From: Heterodera schachtii
Taxonomy: Eukaryota; Nematoda; Chromadorea; Rhabditida; Heteroderidae
Direction: 5' to 3'
DNA length: 64,000 nucleotides
Assembly (NCBI GenBank): GCA_023374025.1
Contig: SIJG01000142.1
Location: 156,378-220,377 of the forward strand
The position numbers were made by a program, and so were the translations under genes. The notes under the pieces were generated by a model that was given only the letters and a program-made list of their open reading frames with translations, searched no databases and was not told where the DNA came from. The stretch's first letter is position 1, and each line of letters starts with the position of its first letter. Shown in pieces: positions 1-11,100 of the stretch.

Positions 1-1650
1 AAGAAGAGAAAGAAAGGAGGAAGGGGAAGACAAGAAGGAAGAGAGAGAGAGAGAAAGGAGTAGGAAGAAGAGAAAGATGGGGGTATGACAAAGACCAATT
101 CATTTATTCTGCTTTGTAACTTTTGAACATTATGTTTTAAGCCGGCCCATTTTCTAAAAAATCCGGGGAGAGAACGGCAGAAAAGACAATTTATTTTTAT
201 TTTTAATCATTTTCTCAAAAAAAGACTAAATTAAAATTAAAACAAAAAATTCAAAAATTTGGTTTGGCTGTCTAAGAGACAACTCGCCAAGAAATTTTGA
301 AATTTTTCTATAAAAGTATAGAATTTTAAATTTTCAAATTTTCCTCCTCCTTTGGGCTGCTTTTAAGATTTTGTGATTGTTTTCCACGGGTTTCTCTGTA
401 ATTGTTATGTTATTATTTTCTTTGGTTTTTTCCACTTTTTACATTCTGTCATTCTAGTGTAATTTCCATTTCGATGAGTAAAACTTTTTCAGGCTTTAAT
501 AGAAAGTTAATAATACATAACTCATAATATTCATAGAGATGGGCGTGCATATTCACAAAAACTAAATTATTGATTTGAAAATATTAAGGCATACGTATTC
601 ATTGCGGTCTACCTCAGTTCGGCCCCCACAGTTCGGCCCTCACGGTTCGGCCCTCACGATTCGGCCCCCACGGTTCGGCCCCAGCATGTTTTTCCACTAC
701 AACTTTCTATAACTTTTTTCTTTGTCAACCAAATCCAACATTGTTGGTATCATTTGAAAGCTTAAGGTGTTTAGAAGCTTTTTCTAAGCAATTGCTTTGC
801 GATTAGACAAATACCAAAAAAGTTATACATGAAAATTGCGAAAAAGTCGAAAATTTCAAGTTTTTTTCTCAATAAAATTTTTCTAGGCTTGAAAAACTTT
901 TCGCTTTATGTAAGGCTAATAGAGCATGCTAAGGGCTTTCGAATGATACCAAGATTTATGGATTTGGATAAAAAATAAAAAAGCTAACATGGAAAAACGA
1001 GCTGGGGCCGAATCGTGGGGGCCGAATCGTGAGGGCCGAACTGTGAGGGCCGAACTGTGGGGGCCGAACTGAGCGGTTCCGATTCATTGTTTCCCATTAT
1101 GGATAGGAAACGGAGTCGAACAAAAGGCAGAATGCCAAAGACAGGAAGGGAAAAATGAATTGGGACTGAAAAAGAGAGGCACAAAAAAAGGCACGGCATA
1201 GAGAGAGAGTGAGAGAGAGAGACAGAGAGAGGGATGGATGGAGAGAGTGAAAAGGAAAAGGAGCGGAGAGCAACGAAGGGTGAAAGGAGTGGGAAAAAGA
1301 GAAAGCGGAGGAGAGGAGAAAGAGGAGGAGAAGAGAATAAGAGAAAGGAAGGGAAAGGAAAAAGAGGTAATGGGAAGACAAGAAGGAAGAGAGAGTTCTC
1401 AAAAAAGGCTTAAATTAAAATTTAAAACAAAAAATTCAAAAATTTGCTTTGACTGTCTAAGAGACAAATCGCCAAGGAATTTTTTGAACTTTTTCTATTA
1501 AAAAATATTAGAATTTGTAAATTTTCAGATTTTCCTCCTCCTTTGGGGCTGCTTTTAAAGTTTTGTTGATTATTTTCTTTGGTTTTTTTCACTTTTTACA
1601 TTCTGTCTTACTTAGTGAAATTTCCATTTTGAAGAAGTAAAACTTTTGGT
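1..1650. repeat. Direct duplication flanking a fold-back element
   Basis: Bases about 1-510 and about 1200-1650 are diverged copies of one segment. Both begin in a GA-rich tract ending near an agaaggaagagagag word. Both continue through ctgtctaagagacaa, cctcctcctttgg and ctttttacattctgtc in the same order. The fold-back element at 613-1073 lies between the copies. No credible coding sequence was found; reading frames here come from the purine-rich tract. Confidence 0.7.
613..1073. mobile_element. Fold-back palindromic element with iterated GTTCGGCCC tips
   Basis: The left arm starts CTCAGTTCGGCCCC and the right arm ends with its complement, CCGAACTGAG. Each tip holds about five tandem copies of an approximately 15-bp word (acggttcggccctc type), so the repeats themselves are mirrored. 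The inner arms carry the family core: tataacttttttctttg, caaccaaatccaac and ttggtatcat on the left, with complements on the right. No protein is encoded. Confidence 0.75.
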
Positions 1651-1659
1651 AAAGAAATG

Positions 1660-3262
1660 AAACTTTACAAATTTTTAATGCAAATTCCATTTTACTTTAC
1701 TTTAAAGTTTCAAAAAATGTTTTCCGTTTTTTCTCTGAATCAGAGTCACCTCTCGAGACCGGTGAGGAATCGGATCGGCTTTGCGGGATCCCAATACGCA
1801 ATCCTGCATTTTTTTAATAGAAATTTCGGGATTAATCTTGCAAATTCATGTTAGCCGGGAAAAGTTTTAATCCCAATCCCGAAACTGGATCAGCAAAATT
1901 GGGGGTTTGTGTGGGGGGGGGGGGGGGCTGTGGCCCGGACGGATCCGCAATGTATTTTTTAAATTGTAAAAAAGGACCTAATGCCAAATATTATAAACAA
2001 ATTTTAAAAATCATTTTTTGAGTTTTTTTTTTTGTTGATGAAATTCTTTGTAAACCGCAATTTTGAAGAAGAAAAAAATTAGGGCAAATTATCAATGTTT
2101 TAGAATGAAATGTTCCAAAATTTACAACAAAAAAAAATTGGAAATATGTAAGTAAATAGGTATACATAAAGCTGCAGGAAAAATTGTATTTCAAATTAGA
2201 GTCTCGATTTGGACTTTGACCAAGGTCTTGATTTTTTTTTTTCGGGATCCAGGTCTCGGCCTTTTTCGGCAACCTCGATTTTTCGTCGAATATGCATTAG
2301 AGATGGGCATATGCGTAAAAGGGCATTTTTTATTTATAAAATAATGCACACATACGTATTGCATTGCTGGCAAATACCAAGCCGATTCAAATAGACGGGA
2401 ATATAATAAAAAAAATAGAGATTCAAGCCATTTAGTTGTGCATTTGAATCGTTTTTGGACAATACATGTGAGTTGTGCTGAAAAATTAATTTTCGACTTT
2501 TATTCGAGTTCGGGCCCGGGGTTCTAAATAGGTGGAAATGAATGTCATATTCGTGATCAACGCCCCCGAAAACCTCAGAAAAAAAAACATTTTTTTATGT
2601 GGCGCAAAGTGAAAAAGTACCAGCTTTTTTTTTGTCAGAAAAATCCCACATTTGTTTTTAAAAAAAAAAAATTGGTCGAATTGCGGCATTTTTATACAAT
2701 AAATTTATTCATATTCAAACAACCCCTATCTTTTTGGTAGAATTCTAAAGCACAAAGTCTGAATTATGTAATAATACGACAAAAACAATATAATTCTAAC
2801 AGTTAAAGAAAGTTACAAACCAAAATAATCAACAATTAATTAATTAATCAGATCTTTTTTAGTAATTGCCTAAACGTTGAAGCTTCGTTAGACTTTATGC
2901 TTTCGAATGCTACCAAAAAGATAGGTGTTGTTCAAACATGAACAAAGTTATTGTATAAAAACCAGTAATTGGACTCATAAAAGTCGATTGGACTACTAGA
3001 GCCATTTTTTGCCCTCTACAATTCTCATTTTTCTCACTCATTTAATATTTTTATATTGTTATTCTTATTATTTAATATTTTTTATACAATATCGGATATT
3101 ATAGGTTTATGGTTTCAATTTACCTTTTTACTTTTCTTCATTTTTATTTTTTATTATTAACATTTCGCCAATCGCTTCAATAAATATGCCAAATCCAAAC
3201 CTTTTGTCGTCCGACGGAAATTCTATTTTTGCTTATTATTAATTTATTATTAACTTCTATGA
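1660..3262. other. Non-coding stretch with degenerate repeats
   Basis: No supported gene. It contains a G run near 1914-1927, a copy of the dispersed gttcgggcccgggg / tcgtgatca repeat at about 2490-2585, and a weak fold-back at about 2715-2950 whose arms share cctatctttttggta and its complement. Confidence 0.5.
2490..2585 (+). repeat. Dispersed ~100-bp repeat (copy 1)
   Basis: It reads ttcgacttttattcgagttc, then a gcccggggttct block, then gaaatgaatg and attcgtgatcaacgccc, ending near cgaaaacctcag. Diverged copies lie at about 21955-22075 and 43345-43430, with a partial copy near 22565-22600. No coding potential is evident. Confidence 0.55.
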
Positions 3263-3270
3263 TTCATTAC

Positions 3271-3897
3271 TAGGGCTGCAACTTTTAGTGAAGAAAAATC
3301 CCAAAATAGTTAACTAAAATAGTGAGTAAAAATCCCAAAATAGTGAAGAAATAGTGACAAAAAGTCCAAAATAGTGACGAATAGTGACATAATTTTCAGC
3401 CAAAAATTGAGCAAAAAATTTTTTATTCACTGATTGCAGTTACAAATGAGGTACATTTCCTTTCTAATATTTTCTCAGCAAAAATTGACATTTTCTAAAC
3501 CAAAAATTTTGCCAAGAAAAAAAAAATTTGGGGGATGAATTTTGAAAAATTTTTCCAATTCTTAGGGGCACATTTTGAAAAATTTTAAGCCGATTCTTAG
3601 GGGTGTATTTTTGAAAAAAAATTTTAGGTCGATTCTTAGGGGTATATTTTTTGGTTTTATTGCATTTTTGTTAAGGAATTTTCCACAAAATGCCGAAATA
3701 GTGAAAAAATAGTGACAAAACACCAAAATAGTGATTTTTAACTATTTTAGTGACGAAGTCGCCAAAATAGTGATTTCTAGTGACCGATAGTGACATCAGA
3801 ATCGAAAATTTTTAATGCAGAAATGCGTTTTTTGAGCTCCTTTCTTCAAAACAATTGAGCAAAAAAAAAAGTTTTTTCATTAAAAGTTGCGGCCCTA
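3271..3897. mobile_element. Non-autonomous hAT-like element, AATAGTGA words
   Basis: Terminal inverted repeats are TAGGGCTGCAACTTTTA and TAAAAGTTGCGGCCCTA. The 8-bp flanks are identical, ttcattac at 3263-3270 and ttcattac at 3898-3905, which is the hAT-type target-site duplication length. Both subterminal zones are built from an iterated aatagtga(c) word. The interior carries the module cgattcttaggggtgtattt, which is also found in the element at 58952-59710. No transposase is encoded. Confidence 0.9.
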
Positions 3898-3905
3898 TTC
3901 ATTAC

Positions 3906-4533
3906 ACATATTTCACAATCTTTAGCTTAAGTAAATATTTACATGATTAATTAAAAATTTATTTTCATTTCTTAAATAACTAAAAATATTGAATTTAAAA
4001 GTCACCACTAGGACTCTTGTGGGAAATTGGTTATTTGACACATCGCCAAAACCATTTTTTCGCGTTCACTCAAACGGCATGTCGGCCGATGATTTTTTTT
4101 TTTGATCAGTCATTTTCCACTCATCTGTTTTGAATCATTTTTCATTGAAAAGTTTAAATATTTTCACACAATTTTGATAATTGATATTTTATACAATTTG
4201 TCGATCTCAAAAAAGCGTTGTTTTTTATGTTAATTTAAAAATCTGATAAAATTCTTCGGCAGAAAAACAAAAAATAGTGCAGCAGCGTCCTTAAATTAAA
4301 TTTTACCAATTTATAAAATATTAATTAAATTAAGCACCTAATTTATTTCTAAAAGAAAAAATTTTAATATGGGATACAAATTTCAGTATAAATTCGAATT
4401 TTTAAAGACTCGTGAAAACACCTTCCCTGCTGTATACTTGATCGCTGATCATGAATCTGAGTCATTCATGAGGCTAATTAGGAACCCTGAACCCCACATT
4501 TATAGAAAATAGAAATTCAATAAAAAAACTCTT
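3906..4533. other. A+T-rich intergenic gap
   Basis: No reading frame, RNA gene or clear repeat was recognised between the hAT-like element and the 3' end of the secreted repeat gene. Confidence 0.5.
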
Positions 4534-4539
4534 TTTATT
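4534..4539 (-). promoter_or_regulatory. Candidate polyadenylation signal
   Basis: AATAAA on the minus strand, about 104 bases beyond the stop codon of the secreted double-repeat gene. Position and orientation fit; this is not proof of use. Confidence 0.4.
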
Positions 4540-4642
4540 TACAAATTTGAAACAGATTGCAAATTGAAAACTAAATGACATTTATCGAATTCGGTATCAG
4601 AGAAGCCAAAAGGTCACTTCCTGGGCCGTCCTCGGTGGTGCC

Positions 4643-6230
4643 TCAGGCATTCAGCGAAGTCGTCCCCTCCGTCCGCGTGTTGCTGCCGTCTTCAGTACGG
4701 CTGTACGCCGTCTCCGAAATGTCGTCCACCGTACGGCTGTACGCCGTTTCCGAAATGTCGTCCACCGTACGGCTGTACGCCGTCTCCGACATGTCATCCA
4801 CCGTACGGCTGTACGCCGTCTCCGACATGTCGTCCACCGTACGGCTGTACGCCGTCTGCGAAATGTCGTCCACCGTACGGCTGTACGCCGTCTCCGAAAT
4901 GTCGTCCACCGTACGGGACGACGCCTCCCCAGTCGTGCCCGCCTCGACCGTACGGGGGGACACCGCCCCCGTACTGATGCGCGGAGATGCCGCCGCAGGT
5001 CCTCCGCCACCGTTGGGTCCACGCAACACTTGGAAGACTTTGGCAGCGCCTTTAAAAATAAATTTCAAGTGCGTGCCAGATGCAAGTATATATGTGCCAA
5101 AAAACCCCCAAAATATGTGCCAAAAAATGAAAAAAATTGCTCAAAAAATTCAAAAAAGTCTCATTTTTTTTATCAATTTCGCTAGCTCAATACTTAAATG
5201 CATTATAATGCTTTTTGGTGTAAATTTTTTCTTGCTCCCAAAGATTTACTCATTTTTTGGAATTTTCTTCGCTAATATGTGCCAAAAACGACCAAAACCC
5301 CAAAATATGTTTTTATTCGCCAAAAGCCCAAAATATGTTTTTATATGTGCTAAAAAATCACTCTGATTGAAAGGAAAACAGATAAAAATGCTATTTTTGA
5401 GCGTTTCATGCGATAGCATATACGCAAAAAAATATGTAAAACCATATAAATCCGTTCCCTGCTTATAGCATTTTCAAAATTAATTCAAAAAATTATCAAA
5501 AAAAAAAAACAATTTTACCCTCGAACTATATTTGATTTGCAATTGGGTGAGCAAAATGAAAAAGAAATAGATTTTTCGGGATTTTTATATGTACAAAAAT
5601 AAAATTGGGTTTTTTTTCCAAATTTTAACACATTAGTAGATATTTTAACATTTTTTTTTTGTATGTTTAGCACATATTTCAGCATTTTTTTAGCACATGT
5701 TTTATTATATATTTCAGGATTTTTAGCACAGAAAAATCCCATCCCTAAAAATAAGTCATCCCTTACCGTGCACAACACCAGCAGCGTCTCTCAGAGCATC
5801 AGGGAGTCGCGGAACGGCAGGGACTCGCGGAACGGCAGGGAGTCGAGGCGCGGCAGGGAGTCGCGGAACGGCAGGGACTCGCAGAACGGCAGGGACTCGC
5901 GGAACGGCAGGGACTCGCGGAACGGCATGGAGTCGACGCGCGGCAGGGAGTCGACGCGCGGCAGGGAGTCGCGGAACGGCAGGGACTCGAAGAACGGCAG
6001 GGACTCGCGGAACGGCATGGAGTCGAGGCGCGGCAGGGAGTCGACGCGCGGCAGGGAGTCGCGGAACGGCATGGAGTCGAAGTGCTGCTGGGAATCCACG
6101 GCTGCGTCCTGGCGAAAACTTACGAGCGCACGCCGAGCAAAACAGAAGGCTGAAAATTAATTAAAATAAATTTAAATTTAATTACAAATATTATTAAGAA
6201 ATACACTTACATTAAAATATGAAAGTTCAT
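4643..6230 (-). CDS. Secreted protein with two tandem-repeat arrays (effector-like)
   Basis: Three exons on the minus strand: 6211-6230, 5767-6149 and 4643-5049, giving 269 residues. Exon 1 ends at a consensus donor (AT|GTAAGT). With exon 2 it encodes MNFHILILLFCSACA, a convincing signal peptide cut before RKFSP. Exon 2 then repeats a six-residue unit (VPAVPR, LPAARR, LHAVPR variants) about 16 times. Exon 3 has a Gly/Ala linker and six 12-residue units of the type SRTVDDISETAY, then a short tail. Splice phases (2 and 1) keep one open frame throughout, which is why this frame was chosen. Among the 36-bp units half of the distinct changes are synonymous in this frame. It resembles small secreted repeat proteins of cyst nematodes in plan only; no family was recognised. 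In a Gly/Tyr-rich alternative frame the 36-bp array resembles the gene at 23.8 kb but has one internal stop. Confidence 0.65.
4698..4916 (-). repeat. 36-bp coding minisatellite, six units
   Basis: Six tandem units, on the minus strand tacggtggacgacattt followed by cggagacggcgtacagccg. They differ at only a few sites: ATT to ATG, GAG to CAG or GAA, GAC to GAT. The period is a multiple of three, so unit gain or loss would not shift the frame. Confidence 0.9.
5080..5749. repeat. Word-iterated insertion in intron 2 of the secreted repeat gene
   Basis: The tract repeats tatgtgccaaaa / ccaaaatatgt on the left and agcacatattt / tagcacatgtt on the right, that is, mirrored words. The right edge, cccatccctaaaaataag, matches the end of a TAGGGATGGG-type terminus. 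No matching left terminus was found, so it may be a truncated member of the hAT-like set. It fills most of the intron. Confidence 0.45.
5801..6082 (-). repeat. 18-bp coding minisatellite, about 16 units
   Basis: Tandem variants of gactccctgccgttccgc on the minus strand, forming the bulk of exon 2 of the secreted repeat gene. Units mix first-base and internal variants (GAG/GAC, ATG/CTG, CGCGTC/TTCCGC). All keep the 18-bp length, so all frames stay open; the frame was assigned from the splice phases. Confidence 0.85.
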
Positions 6231-6603
6231 TTTCAATTGAATAGAAAAAACAAATTGTTGTTGAATGCTAATGTATTTATTATTATTCGTTCAAATAATG
6301 GTAAAATAAAAATGTTAATTTAACAAACAAAAAAATAAAAATAAAATCATTTTCACAGGATTCTGTCCAGTTTTGCTGACGTGTCCTACAAAAAAAAAAT
6401 AATTATGCAAAAAATTTGCCAGTCTATTAATTAATTCAAAAAATCATCACAAATTATCAGCGGTTTTTTTCTGCCTCCAAATAATCTCTGAGAAAAAATA
6501 ATATTTTTCATCGATGATGATTCATTCATTCATTTATTGTAAAATATAAATGGGACAGAAATAAATACATAATAAAAAGGAAATAAAATTTGTAATAAAT
6601 AAA

Positions 6604-7488
6604 TAGGGTTCAGCCCCGAGCCCTCGGGGGGCAAAAAGTCGGGGGCCGGGGACCTCGGGGGGCGACATGTCGGGGGTCGGGTCGGGGGGTAGCTCAATTG
6701 TCGGGGGTCGGGGACCCCGATCGAGTAGTGATCAACGAAATTTTTTAACGAAAAACTTAATTTTTATTTTTAAATTATTGTATATCTTCCTTTTTTCACT
6801 TTAATCATCTGATTCATATTCATTTATTGGCGCCAGTAAAAGTGCGTCCAATTTGGCATTTTATAACAAGGAATCCTAGGCCCCAAAAATTTTCAGAAAC
6901 CGAAATCGAATTCCGAGATTCAAAATTTTGATCTCAAAATTATGACAATTTTAGCAGTGCACTTTTCAAATAGTTTTGGAATCTTGGGGTGGGGGAAGTG
7001 GTCCGGCGGTGCCGATAGGCGCCGCAGAGAAAATTTTTGAAAAATGAGTATACTTTGTTAAGAGAATTTTGTTCAAAAATTGTCCAAAAGTTGCTAAATG
7101 TTATTATTTTTGACCCTAAAATCTTATTTTTCGGCTTTGGTGTTCATATTTTGAAAAATTACCGACCGGCATCATGGTTTTGGGGGGCCGGCGGTGCCGA
7201 TAGGCGCCACCGGAAAGTTTTTCGTAATTTTTAATGAATTTTACTAAGAAAATTTGTTCAAAATCTCAAAAATTTTCAATATTTCCCGCCTTCGTGGATG
7301 AATTAACTTTTAAATTTTTAAAACTCTCGGAGTCCCCAATCCCCCGAAACAGTGTCGGGGGGTCGGGGGACAAAAAGTCGGGGGTCGGGGACCGCCGGGG
7401 GACACATGTCGGGGGTCGGGTCGGGGGATCGGCCCAAAAAACGTCTCGGGTCGGGGGTCGGGGGGCTCGGGGTCGGGGCTGAACCCTA
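6604..7488. mobile_element. Non-autonomous hAT-like element, GTCGGGG words
   Basis: Termini are TAGGGTTCAGCCCCGA and TCGGGGCTGAACCCTA. Flanks are identical: taaataaa at 6596-6603 and at 7489-7496. Subterminal zones iterate gtcgggggtcgggg. The interior holds two copies of the shared core ggcggtgccgataggcgcc (about 7005-7025 and 7188-7210). Confidence 0.9.
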
Positions 7489-7760
7489 TAAATAAATGAA
7501 ATTTTTTTGGTAAAAACTTATCGGCATAGATTTTTAGGGGTGTGTTTTGGTTTCTTTTTTCGAAATCCAGAATTAGGAGGTGTGCTTTTTGCATTTTGTG
7601 GTCAAAATTTTAAAAAAGGGTAAAGTCGGGGTCCGGCAGTGCCTGCCGTTAGGCATCACCTTGAAATTTTTTGGAAATTTTAATGTAATTTGTTAAGGAA
7701 ATAGCATAAAATTTTCAAAAAAACTGTTTTTTTCTTAAATTTTTACACACACATACATAC

Positions 7761-7821
7761 TAGTGCTGTCCGAGACCAAAAATTTCCCGAGACTCGAGAC
7801 CGAGACTCTCGGACAGCACTA
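7761..7821. mobile_element. 61-bp miniature hAT-like element
   Basis: Termini TAGTGCTGTCCGAGA and TCTCGGACAGCACTA leave almost no interior. Flanks atacatac (7753-7760) and atacatac (7822-7829) are identical 8-mers. This is a minimal two-ended insertion. Confidence 0.85.
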
Positions 7822-7849
7822 ATACATACATACCCTATCAGTCGTGGGT

Positions 7850-7925
7850 CAATGGCAACTCGTACAAAAGGCAACTCGTACACTTTTGTACAAAGGCAAC
7901 TCGTACAAAAATCAACTCGTATTTT
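7850..7925. repeat. Tandem GGCAACTCGTACAAAA words
   Basis: Four imperfect copies of ggcaactcgtacaaaa, the last as atcaactcgtat. Terminal repeats were not identified. Confidence 0.7.
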
Positions 7926-8161
7926 ATAAAATAAAGCCGAAGCTTAAACCTAAACTTAGGCCCAACATTCCTTCGGCTTAAATTTTGAATAATTTTTGAC
8001 CGGAAAATGCATTTATCTAAATCCGATAAAAATATTTACAAAAATTGTAACAAAAAAAAAATGCCGAAATATTTATGTAAATACACAAAAGTTGCAGGAA
8101 AATAATCAATCCAAATAACAGTTAGTGTTGCTCAATAAAAAATTATCTCAATTTAATCAGA

Positions 8162-11100
8162 TCAGCGATTAACGACAATGTTGTCGTACGCTGATCGGCC
8201 GTTGTGCCGCCGGCTCCAATGGCACACCGCGCACACAATGAGCAGCCAAATGAGCAGAGCGATGGCGAACACAAATGCCCACAGGGCGTACCAAGCACGC
8301 CTAGCAAATTTGAAAAAAAAATAACCAAGAAAATTGACAATTTAAAACAAAAAAAACAAGGAAAAATTTTCTGCCTAATTCTTTGAAAATTTTTAAATTT
8401 TGTAAAAAAAATTTTTTTTTTTAATTTATTATTAATATTACTAAATTAATGCGCTTTCTGTGATCTCATTCGCCACAATTGCAAACAATTTTAATGTTTA
8501 ATATCATCATTTTATTTAAAAAAATGAAAAAAAATTTTTATTTTTTTTATATTTGCCATTTTTAAAGAAGTGCCAGAAAATTGGAAGCACAATCAAAACT
8601 CACTTGTATGCTCTTAGCTGCACACGCTCTTCGTATGTTCTTGAGGGAAAGGGGGGGGCGGGAATTATTAATGAAAATTGTGTACAAAAATGCAAATTGT
8701 GTGATTATTGGAAAATTAGAGCCCGGCACGGGACGGGATTCCGCGCGGGATTTTGCGGGATCCCATTCCGCAATCCCGTGTTTTTGGGAATTGCGGGATT
8801 TTGCGGGATCCTAGTCCGCAATCTCCCGATTTTTTTTTTTTGTAAATTGTGGGATTAATCTCTCGCGAATTTTGTGTTCCAATCCCGCAGCGGGATCTGC
8901 CAAATTTGAAATGTCCGGTCTCTGAACTTTTGATCAAAACTGGTGATCAGCAGCAATGTTTGGAGCTTAATCTCATCCATTAGGCTAAAATTGCCATTAA
9001 AAGTTGTTAAACAATCGTATAACTCAAATCATAAAAAGTTTTCAATTTTTCTGCGAATTTAACCCTCGAAGGCTTCAATTTTAGGGAAAATTTCTAGGCC
9101 AGGGCTATCATCTAATTAATTAATTAATTATTGCCAATGCCACAAACAACCGCTGCTTACAATTCGTTGACCGCCTGTTCGTTGGCACGTCCGCTTGGGT
9201 CGGCCATCTGATATTTGGACAGCATTCGCACCTCGTCATTCCAAAAGGTCGGCGTCGGGAAATGGATCGGTCCCCGGATCATTCTGTAATTGGCTGGCTA
9301 TACGGTAATTGTTTTTGGAAACGATATATAAGGATGGGATTTTTATGTAAGGAAAAATGAAAAATATGAAAATAAATGTACAAATAAATGGCAAAAAATT
9401 AATCGAAAAATTGTACCAAGGATGATGAACAAAAATATATAAATAAAAAAAATTTAGAGTAATTTTTAATACATTTAAAAAATTCGAATTGGTGCAATTT
9501 TTTTTTTTAATTTTTCATAAAAAATTTTAATCATAGTCCTTGGCCCATTCTGTAATTGACTAGCTATATACAGTAAGTGGATAGAAAATGGACTCGAGCT
9601 TTTTTTTTTTGGTTTAGGATTTATTAAAGTTACTCGGATTTTTTTTTGGAGGGGGTCTCGGATTTTGTTGTTCACAATTTTTGGCACAACACACACTTTG
9701 GCGGCATGTTCAGTGAAGCATGTTGCATTGTGCCGTTGCCGCATGGTGGCCAACTGAAATTCCGTGTCGACGGATCTCCGGTGGCCACAAAATTTGTGAT
9801 CATCCGAGTCAAACTGAAGAAAGAGTTGGGGATCAGCGTTGATCGGAATAAAAAATATGTCCATCAATTGATTTGAAGAAATATTGGCATAAAATTTAAT
9901 TAATTAGAAATTACAATCTTTAAAAAAACATTTTCCTATTTGATAATATTGAATTGAATTTTTATATATTTTTTTGATGGCGCTTTTTTGTATGTAATTA
10001 GTAATCCAAATTTGCAATTTTTGACTTCAAATCACTGGCTTTATTGTTAATATTCTTTTGTTCTGATCAATCACTAATAAATAAATAAAATATATCGATT
10101 AGCATTGGACGGACGCTTTCTTACTGTACATATACAAAGATACAGTACACTTACAGGCGTGACATGGCCTTGTCCCGTCGTGTGTACGGCTCGAGATGGA
10201 AGTTGGAGGAGTAGCCTTCGGTGAAGATGAATGCATGGTCCAGCCCATGGAAGGCGTCCTGTTCATGGCCTTGAGGTGGGTGGCAAATGAAAATTCGAAA
10301 TTTCCCCTTTTTCATTAAAAATCCAACCCGGTTACGGTAATTAAATTCTACTGTATGCGGTAAAATGTTTGATTTGCCACTAATGAGTTGAATTGCTTAC
10401 AAAAGCATTTTTGCCGGCCCACCTTTTCGCTTCCGGTCCCGGCGCCGGACGCCCACCGGACGCTCGCCAAACATTGGGTAGAAGCGCCGGTCCTCCTCCA
10501 CCACGTCCCCCCGGGGCACAAAGTCGAAGGAGTACACAAAGGCTGGCACGCCGCTGGCCACATACGCGTCCACCTGAAAGCGCGTTCGCTGTTGTTGAAC
10601 GACGGGAATGAATTTTGTTTGGCAAATTGGCCAAGTCTCGAGAGCCCAAAATCCGAAAAATGCCATATTTTCTCGAGCAGAGATTCTATCTCGAGCAGTT
10701 CGTTAGGTATCGATTTATAGTTTTTTAAGGCACCCTCTGCTTGGCACGGTGCCACAAATTCCACGTCACTTTCCAGGTCCTGTAGACGTGCCACAACACC
10801 CGGGCATATCGTAGGCAAAGTCGACGTCTTGCTAAAGCCAGAAAAAAAATTTTTAATTTTAAAAGACCTATGCTAAATTAGCACAGACCAACTATATTAA
10901 ATTTAAGCATAGGCCAATCTTTAGGCATAAGTTTGTGAAAAATTTGTGTTAAAATAATAGAAAGTTAAGCATTTTTCAAAAAATTTCTGAGTCGTCGGAA
11001 ATCCGAAAAAAATATATTTGAGGCATCTGAATTCCAAAAAAAATTCCGGAAAAAATTGTTGATTCTCGGCATAACGAAACATTCTTGGCATCTGATTCCG

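Noticed and set aside
4575..6160. Long plus-strand open frames over the 36-bp and 18-bp arrays
   Set aside because: Repeats without stops open most frames; only the minus strand has signal peptide, splice sites and phases that agree.
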